The notes beneath the pieces are model-generated. The model saw only the letters and a list, made by a program, of their open reading frames with translations, searched no databases and was not told the DNA's origin. 64,000 bases of DNA, taken from the NCBI RefSeq assembly GCF_003672135.1, contig NC_039508.1, positions 15,945,945-16,009,944 on the forward strand, given 5' to 3'. The position numbers and the translations under genes are program-made. The stretch is from Ooceraea biroi (taxonomy: Eukaryota; Arthropoda; Insecta; Hymenoptera; Formicidae). Below, piece after piece: positions 13,269 to 24,979 of the stretch (position 1 is its first letter; each line of letters starts with the position of its first letter).

Positions 13269-13525
13269 ACCTATTGATTTAACATTATTAATTAATTATT
13301 ACTAAATATAATATAATTATTTGTTACATATAAGAAGAATGACAATCTTTAAATTGACCATTAATTAATAAAATTATTTGTTACATGTTGTTTCAATGTT
13401 GTAGCAACATACAGAATCAATGTAGAAGAATCAACATAGATTCAACGTTGAAAAAATATTTATATTTTAATATTCAACATTGTAACATCTTCGCAACGTT
13501 ATTTCAACTTTCTGTGCTGTATGGG

Positions 13526-16500
13526 AAAGGTCCATGATTCATAAATTTGTTAAAGAGAATTCACTACTGAGATAATTTCCGATGACAGCGAGATGACGTC
13601 CCTTGTATTTTCTTAATTCGTTTCTCTGAAACGCCAACGACCGCGAAGTCCACTAGCATCTCCGTTTACGAAGTTCTTGCGTGTGGGATCTTGCATATAA
13701 GAAAGAAAGATCATCCTTGCTTTACATTTCCGTGAAAAAATTATTTGAGACAGACTCTACCTATAAATAGTTAAATTATAGTATCGATGTACACAGATTA
13801 TTTTAATAGGAGAGAAGACTTCCCACTGTTGAAGAATCGGTGAAGTGGTCGATCGCATTTTAGGCGATATGCCTGTTCTATTAGTACAACTTAATAGAGT
13901 AATTAAAGAGAACTATGCTTAGCGAAATTCAAACAAGAGATTACCTTGCTCTATGGAACTAATTAATGTAAGACATTTCAGTTTTCCTATAATTTTATTA
14001 CTCCTATGTATGTGCAGCGCATCGCAATTTTATACTATGTGATTGACGTCTAGCAAACATAAGACAAACAAAAACCAAAGAAAAAAGGAGAAAACGATAG
14101 AAATATCGTAATGACGTTTGCAACTGATACTCGAAGCGTTTATCATCGGCGAAAGAAACGGTGGAGCTTCGATCTTTTGCGTTTGCCGGCGAAAATTCAG
14201 ATTGAACGTTAAAAGTCAGGGATGAAATCCGCTCTCGATCGATCCCTCGTAGGAATTGTATAGTTTCCGCGCGATGCGCGACTACTTTTAGACTTACGAA
14301 AGCGGGCGTGACGACTATTGTCCCTCTCCGATCGAGAAGTTTGAGAAATGTGCCGCATAGCTGGGCCGTCGGTATTATTATCTGAGTAGTCGAAAGTACT
14401 AGCTGAAAGCTGGTTCAAAGCACGAGTACTCGCATAACTATCACGCTGAATATCTGAGTAGCTCAGTGTACCGAATGCCGTGTTTTGCGAAACATCTGTT
14501 AATAATTTTTAAGTTATTATTAGCACAGATTTCACAGTTCGCAAGCAAGCAGTATGTAAATACATGTTGTAATATTAAAAATAAGTTTTATATTATGGTA
14601 CAAGTCGTATGATATAAAAATTAATTTACACAAACGTAATAGCGTAGCACAATCACGATTACACGATTACACCGCAATAGAACTTGTTTCTTATTTCGCC
14701 TTCGTGAAGTTCCTACTCAATGATCATTCACTTAATAGGATTTATATCGCGTGTTACTTGCGATATTCGGATCTTCGTGAGCGCTGGTGATGTAAAAGCG
14801 GTCGGATATTCGAGCGGCGACGGCCTGGCAGAACGTCAATGTATCGACGATAATATTTAATATTTTTAATTGAAGCGTTTGAGGAGGAATCACGAATATT
14901 GTCGACATATCTCGGCCAATCGGCTGCGATTGCCGACGATTGTAATTAGAGGTGAAGACATTTTAGCCAAAGGTGTTGTCCATCTTCGGTAGCTTCCACG
15001 CCTTATTCAAAGAGGAAATAAACTAAAATTCATACTTACAGCCGAACTTTATTATCAATCCTCGTTCCTGCTCGTAAAAATCAAAATTTCCAAAGCGCTT
15101 ATAATTAAATTCAATCCAGCAGCCAAACATCTACAAATTGAAAAGAAGCTTAATCTCTGATATCACATTCTTTCTTATTTATTTAGGATTATTTATTTAG
15201 GAGTATGTTTAAGGCGCAATGGCTATATTAATTTTTTAGTTAATGTTTAAAATAAGTTTTACGACATACAAAAAGAATAGTATAGCTCTTTATAAAAAAA
15301 AGATATAATTCTTTAGCTTCAAGCCAAGTTTGTTGAAATTTGTTACGTTTCTTAGATTAATTTGGGCCATACCTTGCCATCTATACTTTGGGTGACTGGC
15401 AATTTGTGCCAAGTATAATAATTGTTTAGCCGCTTCTTAGAATCCGCCTACGTTATCCGGAATCCATTAATGATCGGCGGGACGTTCGTTAACTGCGCTG
15501 ACGACAGAAAGTCGATAGTTAATTACGCAAATGAAGGGATCCCCGTTAACACGACGAACATGACTATGGATCGTTTAGAAGCACGCCCATCGATTCGATC
15601 GCCATCGAAAGAGCATAGATCAGTGGCTGCGTGCGAATCCCCGATGCTTCTAAATCCCGGATGCAATCGCATTAGATTGCATTTGGCTTTTAAATCGAGT
15701 AATAACTTTTGTTTCTTTACCCTTTATTACGACACTGTTTCATGAACATTTGTAAAGGTGTGGGAGTCAAGAGTGAAATACGAGCCGATGCATTATCAGA
15801 AGGTAATATTCAGAGACCTGGCACTTGATCGAACCTCATAAAAACGATCTTGCATTACTATTGCACAAGTCTTAAATTTTTAAATGATTATTATGCTTAG
15901 AGATTCCTCGATTTGGAGCAGATATCTTATTATCAGAAAGTTTATTACACTTTTCCAATTCATAAAATTCAGACATCCTGGAAATATCTCAGAAAATAAA
16001 GTTTTAACAAATTTAATTTAAAATATATTTAACGTGATATTATTAACGTGATACTCAATATTGGGTATCCAAAATTTATTTTTCTAAAATAAAAATTCCA
16101 GTAGATAAATCCAGCGGATCTTTTTAAATTAAGCATAATTGGAAGACCTGGGTTCTCTAAAATACAGAAACGATAATTAATGTACAACAAATGCAAAAAT
16201 CGGGATTTACTCTAATCACGTGCGACTGTTTCAGCCATATAACAATAAATCTATCTCTATCGGACGTATATAGGGTGTCGGATGATAGGCGATAGGCAAT
16301 TGTATTAACCGTGATGGCTAATTAAACGCGGCACGCTCGTGACATATGTCACGTGCAGACGGCGAGCCATGGGACGTCGTGAAATTATCGTTGGCATTCC
16401 CACGGAAACGGCAGATCCGAAGAAAGGCAGCGTCAGGTCGGGAATGCCGAGCGAAGATGAAGAGCTGGTCGGCGTGAGTGGAATATTTCGGACGCGACGT

Positions 16501-18482
16501 ACCGAGAGGAGCGATCCATTCACTGCTGGCAGACGACAATTATGATTCCTTACGTGAATGTAATTATTCGCGGGCGACACGAGCGCGATTCGCCTCAATT
16601 AATTGCTCCTCACCGAGCAGCAATTGCTGGATGATAGGGACCGACATTTTTTTCCGGCGCAGCTAACTGCGGCGATTAAAAGAGAGATTAAAGGGACACT
16701 TCTATTCATATTCAGCTCAATCCTCACCGTGTGTCGGTGACACTTCGCATGGTCCGTAAAAGATATTATGGGCGTAGCGATGCGCCCGAGAGAATGCCTC
16801 AAGAAACTAAATTAAAAAGAATCGCACTTCTGAAATTCTTTCATTCTGTAACTTTTTATTCTTTACTAATTTCATTGAAGTTAAAATGTCGGAAATAATT
16901 TATATAATTTGATGTCAAAAAAGACTAAATATAAATATTTCGAGCAAGTTTGTGGAATTCACCTCGCGATATCTATGTTGGTTTCATCAGTATCTTACGT
17001 CTTTCTTGAAAAGACTCTCGCATATAACTCAATCAAATTTTATTGCGCAAGTTGCGCTAAAAGTTTTAACTAATTACCCAGTTAATAAGTTTCACTTAAT
17101 TAGTAATTTTATCCATCGCAGCATTCTGAAATATACTTGCCAAGTGGCGTTCCAACGAGGAAAAGATTCTGGTTTAAAGATTCAGATGTGTGAAAAGAAG
17201 GAAAGAGTTGTTTTCGTACCTTTTGTTTGCAACGCCCAAAATAATCATTGAACAAACTTCACAAGTAATTATACATTTTTCTTTTATTTTTATCTTATAC
17301 CTTATACGTAAAAATATCAAGATATTATTGGTTGCAGAAACTGCATACAATGATAACGAGAATGCAATTCGCTTTCCTATTTCTGTATTGAAATAATTTT
17401 GTTAATTTGCGCTAAGGGTCTATTGCAAATGTATATTTGCTACGTATTTTTCAACATACAAAGACTTGTGCAAGGATGACCGGAAATTACTTAAGTAATG
17501 AACAGAATAAACGCGAAAGTATAAAACAGTAAATAATTTATTTTTAAATATATAAATCTGTTAATTTTAAAATTCTGAAGAAAGTAAATACATATTTTAA
17601 TTTGTATTTCATTTTTTTATATACAGAAGATGTTATACATAATAATTTTAAGAAATTGTGCGCGCTAAGAAGTCTGCCTTTATTATACAAATTCTATTAG
17701 CTGTCAGCCTTAAATTTTTTAATTCAATTTTTCTATCTTGTGTACAAAAAAGTTTTTTTTAAATTATGTAAAGTTTGCGGATTCACATAGCATCTGTAGC
17801 AGGGCATTACGTTGCAGGTTGAGGAACACTGATGTTAATGCTCACAGTTTATTATCGCGCCAGGCAGTAGCGGCCTGCCGCAGTAGTAATACTCCGTAAT
17901 GTATCAGACAATACGAGGCATTAAGGTACTGCAAAGGACAGTTAAGTTCGACTGCAGAGAAGCGTAATAATTTAATGGTAATTTGCAATATTTTTAGTAG
18001 TTTAATAGTTCAAAACGTTATATTATTCATATTATGCATGTGGAATATATTAATTGCAAACCTACTCTTCCCATCTCTCTAATCTTCTCTTCTTCCTTGC
18101 AATTATCTTTCATTAAGATGTTTATTTTCTTTTCTTATTTGATTTTTTTCTTAATCAAGACCTTGTAATTTAGACATAGATCAATTTATCACTGATTTAA
18201 CGTAACAGTTAAAAGATGCTCCATTTCGGCAAAGGGTGTAAATCATATCGTGATGATATCTTCAATGAATATACGAAATTAATTCGACATTTACTAAATT
18301 TCTTTATTGTGCCGTATACTTTATACATGATATCTTTTACAGCATACAGTTTCCTTTAACTTGTCTCGCGCTTCAACAAATTTATTGCTGCCTTCTTTTA
18401 CGATACTTTCTCTCTGCGATTCGATGTCTATAAAAGTGCATTCGGTTCTCGCCAAGTCGGGCGTGCGTCTTGCCGACTTACA
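13526..18482. other. Spacer / 3' UTR side of the channel gene, no gene seen
   Basis: A GC-richer patch at 16310-16790 has overlapping open frames on both strands but no family resemblance. The last few hundred bases before 18482 should include the channel 3' UTR. Confidence 0.55.
18381..18386 (-). terminator. Candidate polyadenylation signal of the channel gene
   Basis: AATAAA on the minus strand, 97-102 nt after the stop codon. Another AATAAA complement lies near 18302-18307. The choice between them cannot be made from sequence alone. Confidence 0.4.
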
Positions 18483-18659
18483 TTACAGAAAGGTGCTCCA
18501 ATAGACGACGTTAAGGATGAAGAACGAGAAGGGGAAGAAGAATCTGGAAACCTTGTCGATGTAAATGGCGGTGGCCCGTCCTTGGCAGCACTCGTCGTAC
18601 TGAACCGCCGGTGACCTCACCGGACTTCTACTTCTTTCAGCGTCTGGTCGCATCGGTGT
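18483..18659 (-). CDS. Channel gene coding exon 7 (cytoplasmic loop end, M4, stop)
   Basis: The acceptor is TTTCGTGTCATAG. It encodes an Arg/Ser/Pro-rich loop segment, then VQYDECCQGRATAIYIDK and an M4 helix (RFFFPFSFFILNVVYW) ending STFL and TAA. Ending directly after M4 is normal for this family. A minus-strand AATAAA candidate lies about 97 nt downstream (complement of 18381-18386). Confidence 0.9.
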   Translation of the reverse strand, partial: TPMRPDAERSRSPVRSPAVQYDECCQGRATAIYIDKVSRFFFPFSFFILNVVYWSTFL

Positions 18660-21600
18660 CTATGACACGAAAAATTAAAAATTAAAAATACAATCACACA
18701 GAATAACGTACAAGAACATAAAAAAAATTGACCCATATGCATGTCACATCGATTTACGGTCTTTGTTTCTTCCTTTACTTAGTATTTAATCAAGATTATT
18801 CTTCAAGGTAAGTGCATATCAGATTATTAGACTATTGTGCTTAGAGCATGGCAATTAATCGTGTCGAGAACAGGATTACAATGTGGAAAAGATAACAACA
18901 TGAAAGGAATGAATTAGATACGTAAATGTTCTGCTTCTAAATCGTAGATGCTTGGCATTTCCATAACAGAATTGATGCAATGCGAGATTATACGAAAAAA
19001 TGATAATTGCACTTTAAAGTATAAAAAGCTTTTGGTTATCAACTGCTAGACAAGGGTAATATTTATTTCGCGCCTGAAGAGCGTCCTAGAATAGGGTTAA
19101 AGTGTACGTTGAAGTAGTATGAGCGGATATTATGCGGGAGCGACGCGACGCGGCGAAAACGGTGGGACGCGCACTACTGTGCGGTGTGGATGGTGAACCA
19201 CAAAGCCGGCGTAAACCGTAAGAGAAAAGGACAGAACAGATATATCACCGCGCGAGTCGAGTGGTGGATGAATACAATCGCAATAAAATAAAACTCTCAA
19301 ACTTGCTCGAAAGGCAGGGGAGTTACCACGGGAAGTTATACTCGCCACGCGATACGGACAGACGATATCGTCTAAGAGTAGTCGTACTTCGAATGGCGAT
19401 ACTTCGCCACAGTTCGCGCTACAGATGATGCTTGCTGTGCAACACGAGAAAAGATTGGGAAATAGAAACGTTAAAAGAAAGTAATATTTATAGAAATACA
19501 GCAGCACAAAGAATTTTCAGGAAATCAGAGAATTCAGCAGAAATATTCCTTTTATGTCAAGGAAAAAAATAAAAAAAGCTAAAATTGAAAATTGAAAAAA
19601 ATTAATTTAAAAGCAATGCTGTATATCGCCAGTAGGTAGATAGTAAATTAATTTAAATTTTTTCTTTTATACAGCTGCATTGCTTTTGTACGCACGCGAA
19701 ACGTCTTTCTTCCCTTCCTCTCCTGGTCGTGAGCGAAATGACGTAACTTGATCGCTCGTCCTGACAATTTTCACGGCCCCACGAGCGTCGATAATTTATA
19801 ATGCGGTCGTAGTTTACAATGCAGTGCCATTTATTCCCGGCGTTTTTATTCAATTGAGCGATATCTTGCACCGGCAGAATGGAATGGCGTTGCACTCGAG
19901 CGACAGTGCCGCGAGTACCTTCGCTTTATCTCGACTATCAATTTCGCGGAGAGCCAGCGAAGCACTCGCTGTAAATATCGCGCACAGCGCTTTTTTCCCC
20001 TCTTTGTCTACCTTGAAATCGTCGATGGCCTCTCGAAGATCCTCGTCCGAGTAGCCCTTCATGGCCTTCGTGGCGATGGGTCCCATATAGTTGTTCACTA
20101 CTGCGAATTCCATGAGGGACAGGAAGACGAACACGCTGCACGAAGACATCCACACATCGATTGCCTTCACGTACGAGACCGGCGGCAGAGATTGCTGAGA
20201 CTGCGTGTTTTGAGTGGCTGAAAGGAAGATGTTAAACCGTTAATCCCGAGATATGCACAGATTGCAATTTAATTAGCATAATGTCTCTATAAATATGCTG
20301 TATGTAATATATTGTTAAATATGCGCTAATTGAGAGTAAGAATGCGTATAAAGACTGAAGAAACTTTTTCACCACACTGAATAAGAGAGCTGAATAATTG
20401 GCTGCAAAATAAAATTGAAAATAGCTAAAAACAAAAAATCAAAAATATATTTTAAAACAGCGCAAGATATGATGTTAACGGTGAAAGTTTGTTCAATTAT
20501 TCAATTATTATACGTAATATAACAACAATAGAAATATACGAAAAATTCATCGCAAAATATATCGTTTTACGATTCCGCGAGCGTAAATGTAGGTCAGCGC
20601 TATTGTGTAAGTAGACCGATTTTTAAATATAAATATAATTAATTCTGTACAACTGCCTGTCCAGAATTATCTTCGATCCGAGCTCGTTCCCGATACTATT
20701 TTTTTCATTTACGCGCTAATATACTTTTCATTACTGCGAGTTTACTGTCATGTGCATCGCATTACGTATTGATCACCATTTGTCTCCGCTTCTGCAACGA
20801 AAGCCATATTGGAGTTTATTGCAAATGATTCCACTTTATTTTTATTTAAAACAAGCATCCGGGCAGATTTAAAGGAATTAAAGGATTTAGCAAATCACGA
20901 TTCAGCTATTGGCGCTTTTGCGACGTCATGTATATCCCGGCAAAACGCTCTACCGTGAATGCAAATATCGTGAATAGTTATTGCGAGCAATAGACACAGG
21001 AGGGAACGGCCTTACCGAGGGTCAATAGTGACGTCACACCGAGCGTGACCCGCGCCGGGATGGCTTCCGGCTTGATCCAAAAGGCGATCCAGGACATGAC
21101 TACGATCAGGGCGGACGGGATGTACGTATGGAACAGGTGATAACCCAGTCTCCGGCGCAGATTGAAGACAATCTGTATGCACGTGAAGTTTCCGGTGGAG
21201 TATTCGATCGTACAGTCGGTCGTGTAGTTGTTCGATATGTCGAGTTGCGGCAGCTCTATCTCCGGATTCACCACAAGGGGATCGGTCGTGTTCCAGAGGA
21301 ACACCAGGTCTTGCGTCGTGTGAGAAACTGGAAAGGAAATAAGGCGTTTGAAAAATGAAAAGGAAAAATATGACGATAATATATCAATCGTAAATACGGC
21401 GAATAATTAATTAAAACAGCAGCGAGAGAGACTAATAAATATCGATGCAAATTCGCGTTGTTGAATGTAGGATATAGTTGCGATTTATATGTTTGATGCA
21501 ATTAATTATTGTGGGATTGTAACGCTATTAATTGTTATGTACTTACGGCTCTCGATCATCATCGAACAGATCTGAGTGTCGTGAGGATAGGACTCGAACT

Positions 21601-24600
21601 TCATCGCGCAGGAGAGCACCAATGTCAATCTGAAACCAGCATTAAGTTTAATTGTGTGACATAATCCATTAATTAAATTACATTTCAATTTCTAACACTA
21701 TCGAATACCGTGAATTACTCGATACACTATTTTTGCAATGAAAAATGACGTCGAAGTACTGGTTTTTATTTTCAACCATACGTCATTTTGATTCGGGCGA
21801 TTCGGAACGAGAGATTTAGAACAACTAAATTTGTGCCGTTTTATTGACAATAAAACTTGACAAAACAAACGACTGGCAACGACTAGATTTATATTGTCCA
21901 ATATTAATTGTTTAAATTAAAATCAATATTGAATCAATAATATCAACATTAAAAGGTTGATTGGAATTGTATGTAAGTAGAAATAAAGTTAAGATACAAG
22001 TAAAATCAATAAAAGCTAAGATATATAGACTTTTGCAGGTAATAAAGAGAAAGCGAATTAAAAGACACAGCGTCGTAATGGAATCTTTAAGAGCGGTACA
22101 TTAATATTTCAACTACCGAGGAAAATTGATTTAAAATTTTATTAGTAGAATTATAATAATTAAAATTGCTGTTTTTTTATGGCTGTTAATTTGATCTGAA
22201 TTATACTGAATAATCAATTATTTATAAAATAGAATTTAAATTCTCGATTAAAAAGGTTTAAGGAGTATCAAAACCACACGCGCACTTATGACTTATTCCG
22301 GAGCCGTTAAAGCTTTAGAGCTAATAGCATCCCACTCACGAAAGCCGCTAAAACTCACAATAAATTCTCTAAACTCTAGTGTTTCCTCAGACTCCAATAT
22401 GCGGCGTCGCGAGCGTATCTCATTGCGATAGTTTCGTTCGCACAAAGCAGAGTGCTTTTACAATATAATAGGAGATGGGAAAAGAGTAAGCTAATATTTC
22501 CTGAAGTACTATGCTGCTTTTTCTCGAGAAAGCACGTACTTAAGCTCGCAGTCGTGACATACCAATAGCACTTGCTTCTGTTCTTACAGAAAATATATAC
22601 TCGTTTTGTCGAACTTTTTAGAAAGAACTGTTCTTTGTTTCTTAATATCTGTATTGATTGTAAATTTTTAATTTATAGCTCATTGAAAGAAATCTCGAAT
22701 ATTATAAATCTTGAATATAAAAATCCAGATTTTTGTATTGTAAATATTCAACGGCGATACTAGAATTTAACTAATTCTTACTTGGACATGTAAAGCAGCG
22801 TTTTGTCGTGATACAGCCAGAGATAGTGGTTTGGTATCGACATCTCGTGGAAGGTAACTTTCTTTGCATTCTTGAAGAAGCAGTCGGGCCTCCAGATGTT
22901 GTGCAGCCAATCCACATCGAGAATCCTGTAATCCTCGGACATGTTCTCCGGCAATCGCAATCTTGAGTCCCGCCAGCTCTGCGCGAGAAATATGTCGGCC
23001 ACGTACGTCTGTCGCCGTTGGAAAAACAATGTGAACACAGATGCCGCACTTCATGTGTGCGACCGTATGCAGATGACATAATTATTATCCCCTGAATAAA
23101 AGACCACCTAACTCTCTTGTTCTACGAACCACACGCTTGCTATAAATTGAGATTCATGGAAAATATGAACAGAAATTCACAGAACAAGTTGTATAATTCA
23201 TAAAATTGACTTTATATCTACAGACGTCGTTTTTATCTGGTTAATTGTTATTACTACGTGATCAAGAAAGTTTACGTATGAGATAAAATGACTCAACATT
23301 TTAATTCATCTTATTAATAAGCGTGAAGTGAATTTAACGCGTAACATATTTACAAGTCATTACAGTTTAATTGTTTTAGACATTTTGCATATACATAGAT
23401 GCTTGCAAAAGTGCGTATGATATTAAAGCTATTTATTTGTTAATAACAATGAGATGACATATAATATTTTAATCAAAGTATTGGCCGTTGCTACCAATAA
23501 CCTTTTGTCATCTTTCGGGCAATAGTTTGATCCTGCACCGATAAAATAACTCATCTCTTGAGGCAATCCATCTATTTCTGACCTTACGAATTTTTGCAAG
23601 CACCTATTTTATCAAGATTAATATAGAGAACAGCGCAATATATAGGGAAAGATAAAAGATGGATAAAAATAGCAGCGCAATATTTTTGGGAGAGTTTAAC
23701 GAACGAGGGAGGACATTTTTCGATGTATTGCCGGACAATTTACGTCGGTTTCTCTCGCTCACCATCGATTCCTCATTTATCGAGTCTAGACTGAGCACTG
23801 TCACATGAAAATAAACGACGGTGGGCTGCCCGAGGAACTTTGGCGCTCTGTGCTTGTCGTACTGCTTTGGATTCAAAGGCAGGATGTCCTTCAGGGACAA
23901 GGAGGTCTCCTTTTTCCCATACTCATCGAAGTCCAGCTCTCTGAAATGTCAAAAGGTGTGAGGAGCGACCCGCTAATGGACACCGGTTACACATTCCTCG
24001 CGCCTATTTATCAAAGATTATCTCGACTGTGATGAATCGCACTCGACGGGATATTTCATGATTCAGTGATTCGGAAAGAAATTCTCGATGAGATTCTCGA
24101 TATGATAATACATTTAGAGCTTATCTATAATTGAACTAGTGTCCCTTTTTTTGGAATGAAAAAATCAAAGTGTCCCAAGATAATCGCGATGGAAAAAAAG
24201 ACTGCATTGCAGTTTTTAATTTTGAATCACTTCGAGACTTTAAAAGTTAAATAACGACATTAGCAGCGGTATCGTTGGCACAGCAATTTTTGTTGCAGCA
24301 TCGACGACTCTCATAAATTATTCACGGTCGCGAGCACCGAGCGCGGCACGTTGGCAGTTTTATTATTACAGAGGAAGAAAGAGGGAGAACAGGGTGAATG
24401 CTATTTTTCTTCGACCGGCCACGCCGATGCCACAATTGCTAACTGCGGGATTTTCTTTGTTCAATTAGAGTCTGATTGTGGCTATTGATTAAGGAACAAC
24501 TGCACTGGCGAATGCAGTATATAGGCGTGGATACGTGTGTTATCAAATCGCGATAGTATTCACCATATGACGCGCACACACGTCGCATTATGCGGCATGA

Positions 24601-24977
24601 TGCAGCTTACTGACTGCAATGGATCAGTTTTGATTTCGTATTCTCGAATTCAAATTGATTTCGCAAGTTAAAAATGCTAAAGAAGCTTATTATTATTCAC
24701 GCACAATTACCTTTCTGTGAAAATCGTCATTAAATAATAATTCTCGATACTGACTTTCCGGACCTATGCTAGAGTGATCCTTCAATGCAAAAAGATTGTA
24801 TACTTTAAACAATAATAGGAATTTAGATGCTGAACATTCTGCCTCCGGCATGCACGATGAAATCTTGATCGTTCGACAAAGGCAACTACAATTGCATACT
24901 CACGGGAAGTGAGGGGTGGCCATGTCAAACAGGGTGTACAAGTAGCAGCATATGATCACCAAGGAGTGCCTCGTCAT
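18483..24977 (-). CDS. Cys-loop ligand-gated chloride channel subunit (insect CG12344 / glycine-receptor-alpha-like), complete, 7 coding exons
   Basis: Joined exons, 5' to 3' on the minus strand: 24977-24904, 23940-23763, 23008-22782, 21629-21547, 21327-21016, 20217-20012, 18659-18483. Every junction is GT..AG and the phases match, giving 1257 nt and 418 residues. Seen: a signal peptide (about 1-19); an extracellular domain with the 13-residue Cys-loop C167-C181; a second Cys pair C226/C237 in loop C, typical of glutamate-, histamine- and glycine-type receptors; M1 about 249-272; a PAR motif at 278-280 just before M2 (GVTSLLTLATQ), the signature of anion selectivity; M3 about 308-333; a short M3-M4 loop; and M4 at the extreme C-terminus. 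Such subunits form pentameric plasma-membrane chloride channels in neurons. The ligand cannot be read from sequence. GluCl, HisCl and RDL fit less well from memory: the short M3-M4 loop and the SLPPVSYVKAIDVWMSSCSV stretch point to the orphan CG12344 group. Confidence 0.9.
18660..20011 (-). other. Channel intron 6
   Basis: GTAGAC...CATAG. It contains a 125-codon minus-strand frame (19507-19130) with no recognisable features, and an open continuation of exon 6 for 53 codons to 19850. Confidence 0.85.
20012..20217 (-). CDS. Channel gene coding exon 6 (end of M2, M3)
   Basis: The acceptor is ATCTTCCTTTCAG and the donor is TTCAAG|GTAGAC, in phase 0. It encodes TQNTQSQQSLPPVSYVKAID, then M3 and the start of the cytoplasmic loop (KAMKGYSDEDLREAIDDFK). 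Past the donor the frame stays open to a TGA ending at 19850, but only the donor at 20012/20011 gives the phase needed by the last exon. Confidence 0.9.
20218..21015 (-). other. Channel intron 5
   Basis: GTAAGG...TTTCAG. It interrupts M2. Nothing else recognised. Confidence 0.88.
21016..21327 (-). CDS. Channel gene coding exon 5 (loop C, M1, first half of M2)
   Basis: The acceptor is CCTTTCCAG and the donor is CCCTCG|GTAAGG. It encodes NTTDPLVVN, the loop-C Cys pair (C226, C237), then RRRLGYHLFHTYIPSALIVV (M1) and PEAIPARVTLGVTSLLTL (M1-M2 linker and M2). The M2 helix is split by the intron at a G|CC alanine codon. Potential N-glycosylation sequons NTT, NYT and NFT are visible. Confidence 0.93.
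21547..21629 (-). CDS. Channel gene coding exon 4 (residues 161-188, Cys-loop)
   Basis: This 83-nt exon lies between acceptor CTGGTTTCAG and donor GAGAGCC|GTAAGT. It carries the whole signature Cys-loop, CAMKFESYPHDTQIC, with 13 residues between the cysteines and the invariant Phe/Pro-x-Asp core. Confidence 0.93.
21630..22781 (-). other. Channel intron 3
   Basis: GTAAGA...TTTCAG. AT-rich; nothing else recognised. Confidence 0.85.
22782..23008 (-). CDS. Channel gene coding exon 3 (residues 85-160, loops D/A region)
   Basis: The acceptor is ACGGCGACAG and the donor is TCCAA|GTAAGA. It encodes TYVADIFLAQSWRD followed by the conserved WRPDCFF and the NHYLWLYHDKTLLYM strand found in all glycine/glutamate/GABA-type subunits. 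A Cys in WRPDCFF is present, as in many insect chloride-channel subunits. Confidence 0.92.
23398..23604 (-). mobile_element. 207-bp mariner-like deletion derivative (MITE-like) in channel intron 2
   Basis: The ends are imperfect inverted repeats of about 24 bp (GATGCTTGCAAAAGTGCGTA at the left; GGTGCTTGCAAAAATTCGTA on the minus strand from the right), each flanked by TA (23396-23397 and 23605-23606). Read on the minus strand, the inside contains a decayed end of a mariner-type transposase: ASRDELFYRCRIKLLPER, an in-frame TGA where the family usually has Trp, then QKVIGSNGQYFD and a stop. It belongs to a different mariner family from the copy at 54912-56198, whose ends differ. Confidence 0.8.
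23763..23940 (-). CDS. Channel gene coding exon 2 (residues 26-84, N-terminal ligand-binding domain)
   Basis: The acceptor is TTTTGACATTTCAG and the donor is ATG|GTGAGC, in phase 0. It encodes ELDFDEYGKK... through ...SLDSINEESM. The VxVLSLDSINEESM part is the conserved first beta-strand region of anionic Cys-loop receptors. Confidence 0.88.
23941..24903 (-). other. Channel intron 1
   Basis: GTGAGT...TTTCAG. Nothing else recognised. Confidence 0.8.
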
Positions 24978-24979
24978 TC
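24904..24979 (-). CDS. Channel gene coding exon 1 (start codon, signal peptide)
   Basis: ATG at 24977-24975 opens MTRHSLVIICCYLYTLFDM, a short basic n-region followed by a hydrophobic core, as in a signal peptide. The exon ends in CC|GTGAGT, leaving two bases that join the A of the next exon to make Pro25. Immediately before the ATG is a good acceptor (CTCTCTTCAG|GA), so a non-coding 5' exon probably lies upstream; it was not identified. Confidence 0.8.

Larger units (their letters stand above)
12791..13525. mobile_element. Non-autonomous inverted-repeat element (735 bp) with nested hairpins
   Basis: The outer ends match as inverted repeats: CCCATACAGCACA at 12791-12803 is perfectly complementary to 13513-13525, and similarity continues for roughly 10 further bases. 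The flanks show short A-runs (AAAA / AAA), so a 3-4 bp target duplication is possible but not diagnostic. The inside holds a perfect 24-bp-arm hairpin, a long foldback, and many variants of TGCAATGTT/AACATTGCA. No open frame resembling a transposase is present. Superfamily not assigned. Confidence 0.75.

Noticed and set aside
19130..19507. 125-codon minus-strand frame in channel intron 6
   Set aside because: It has no similarity to the channel loop region, and the phase-matched splice already links exons 6 and 7.
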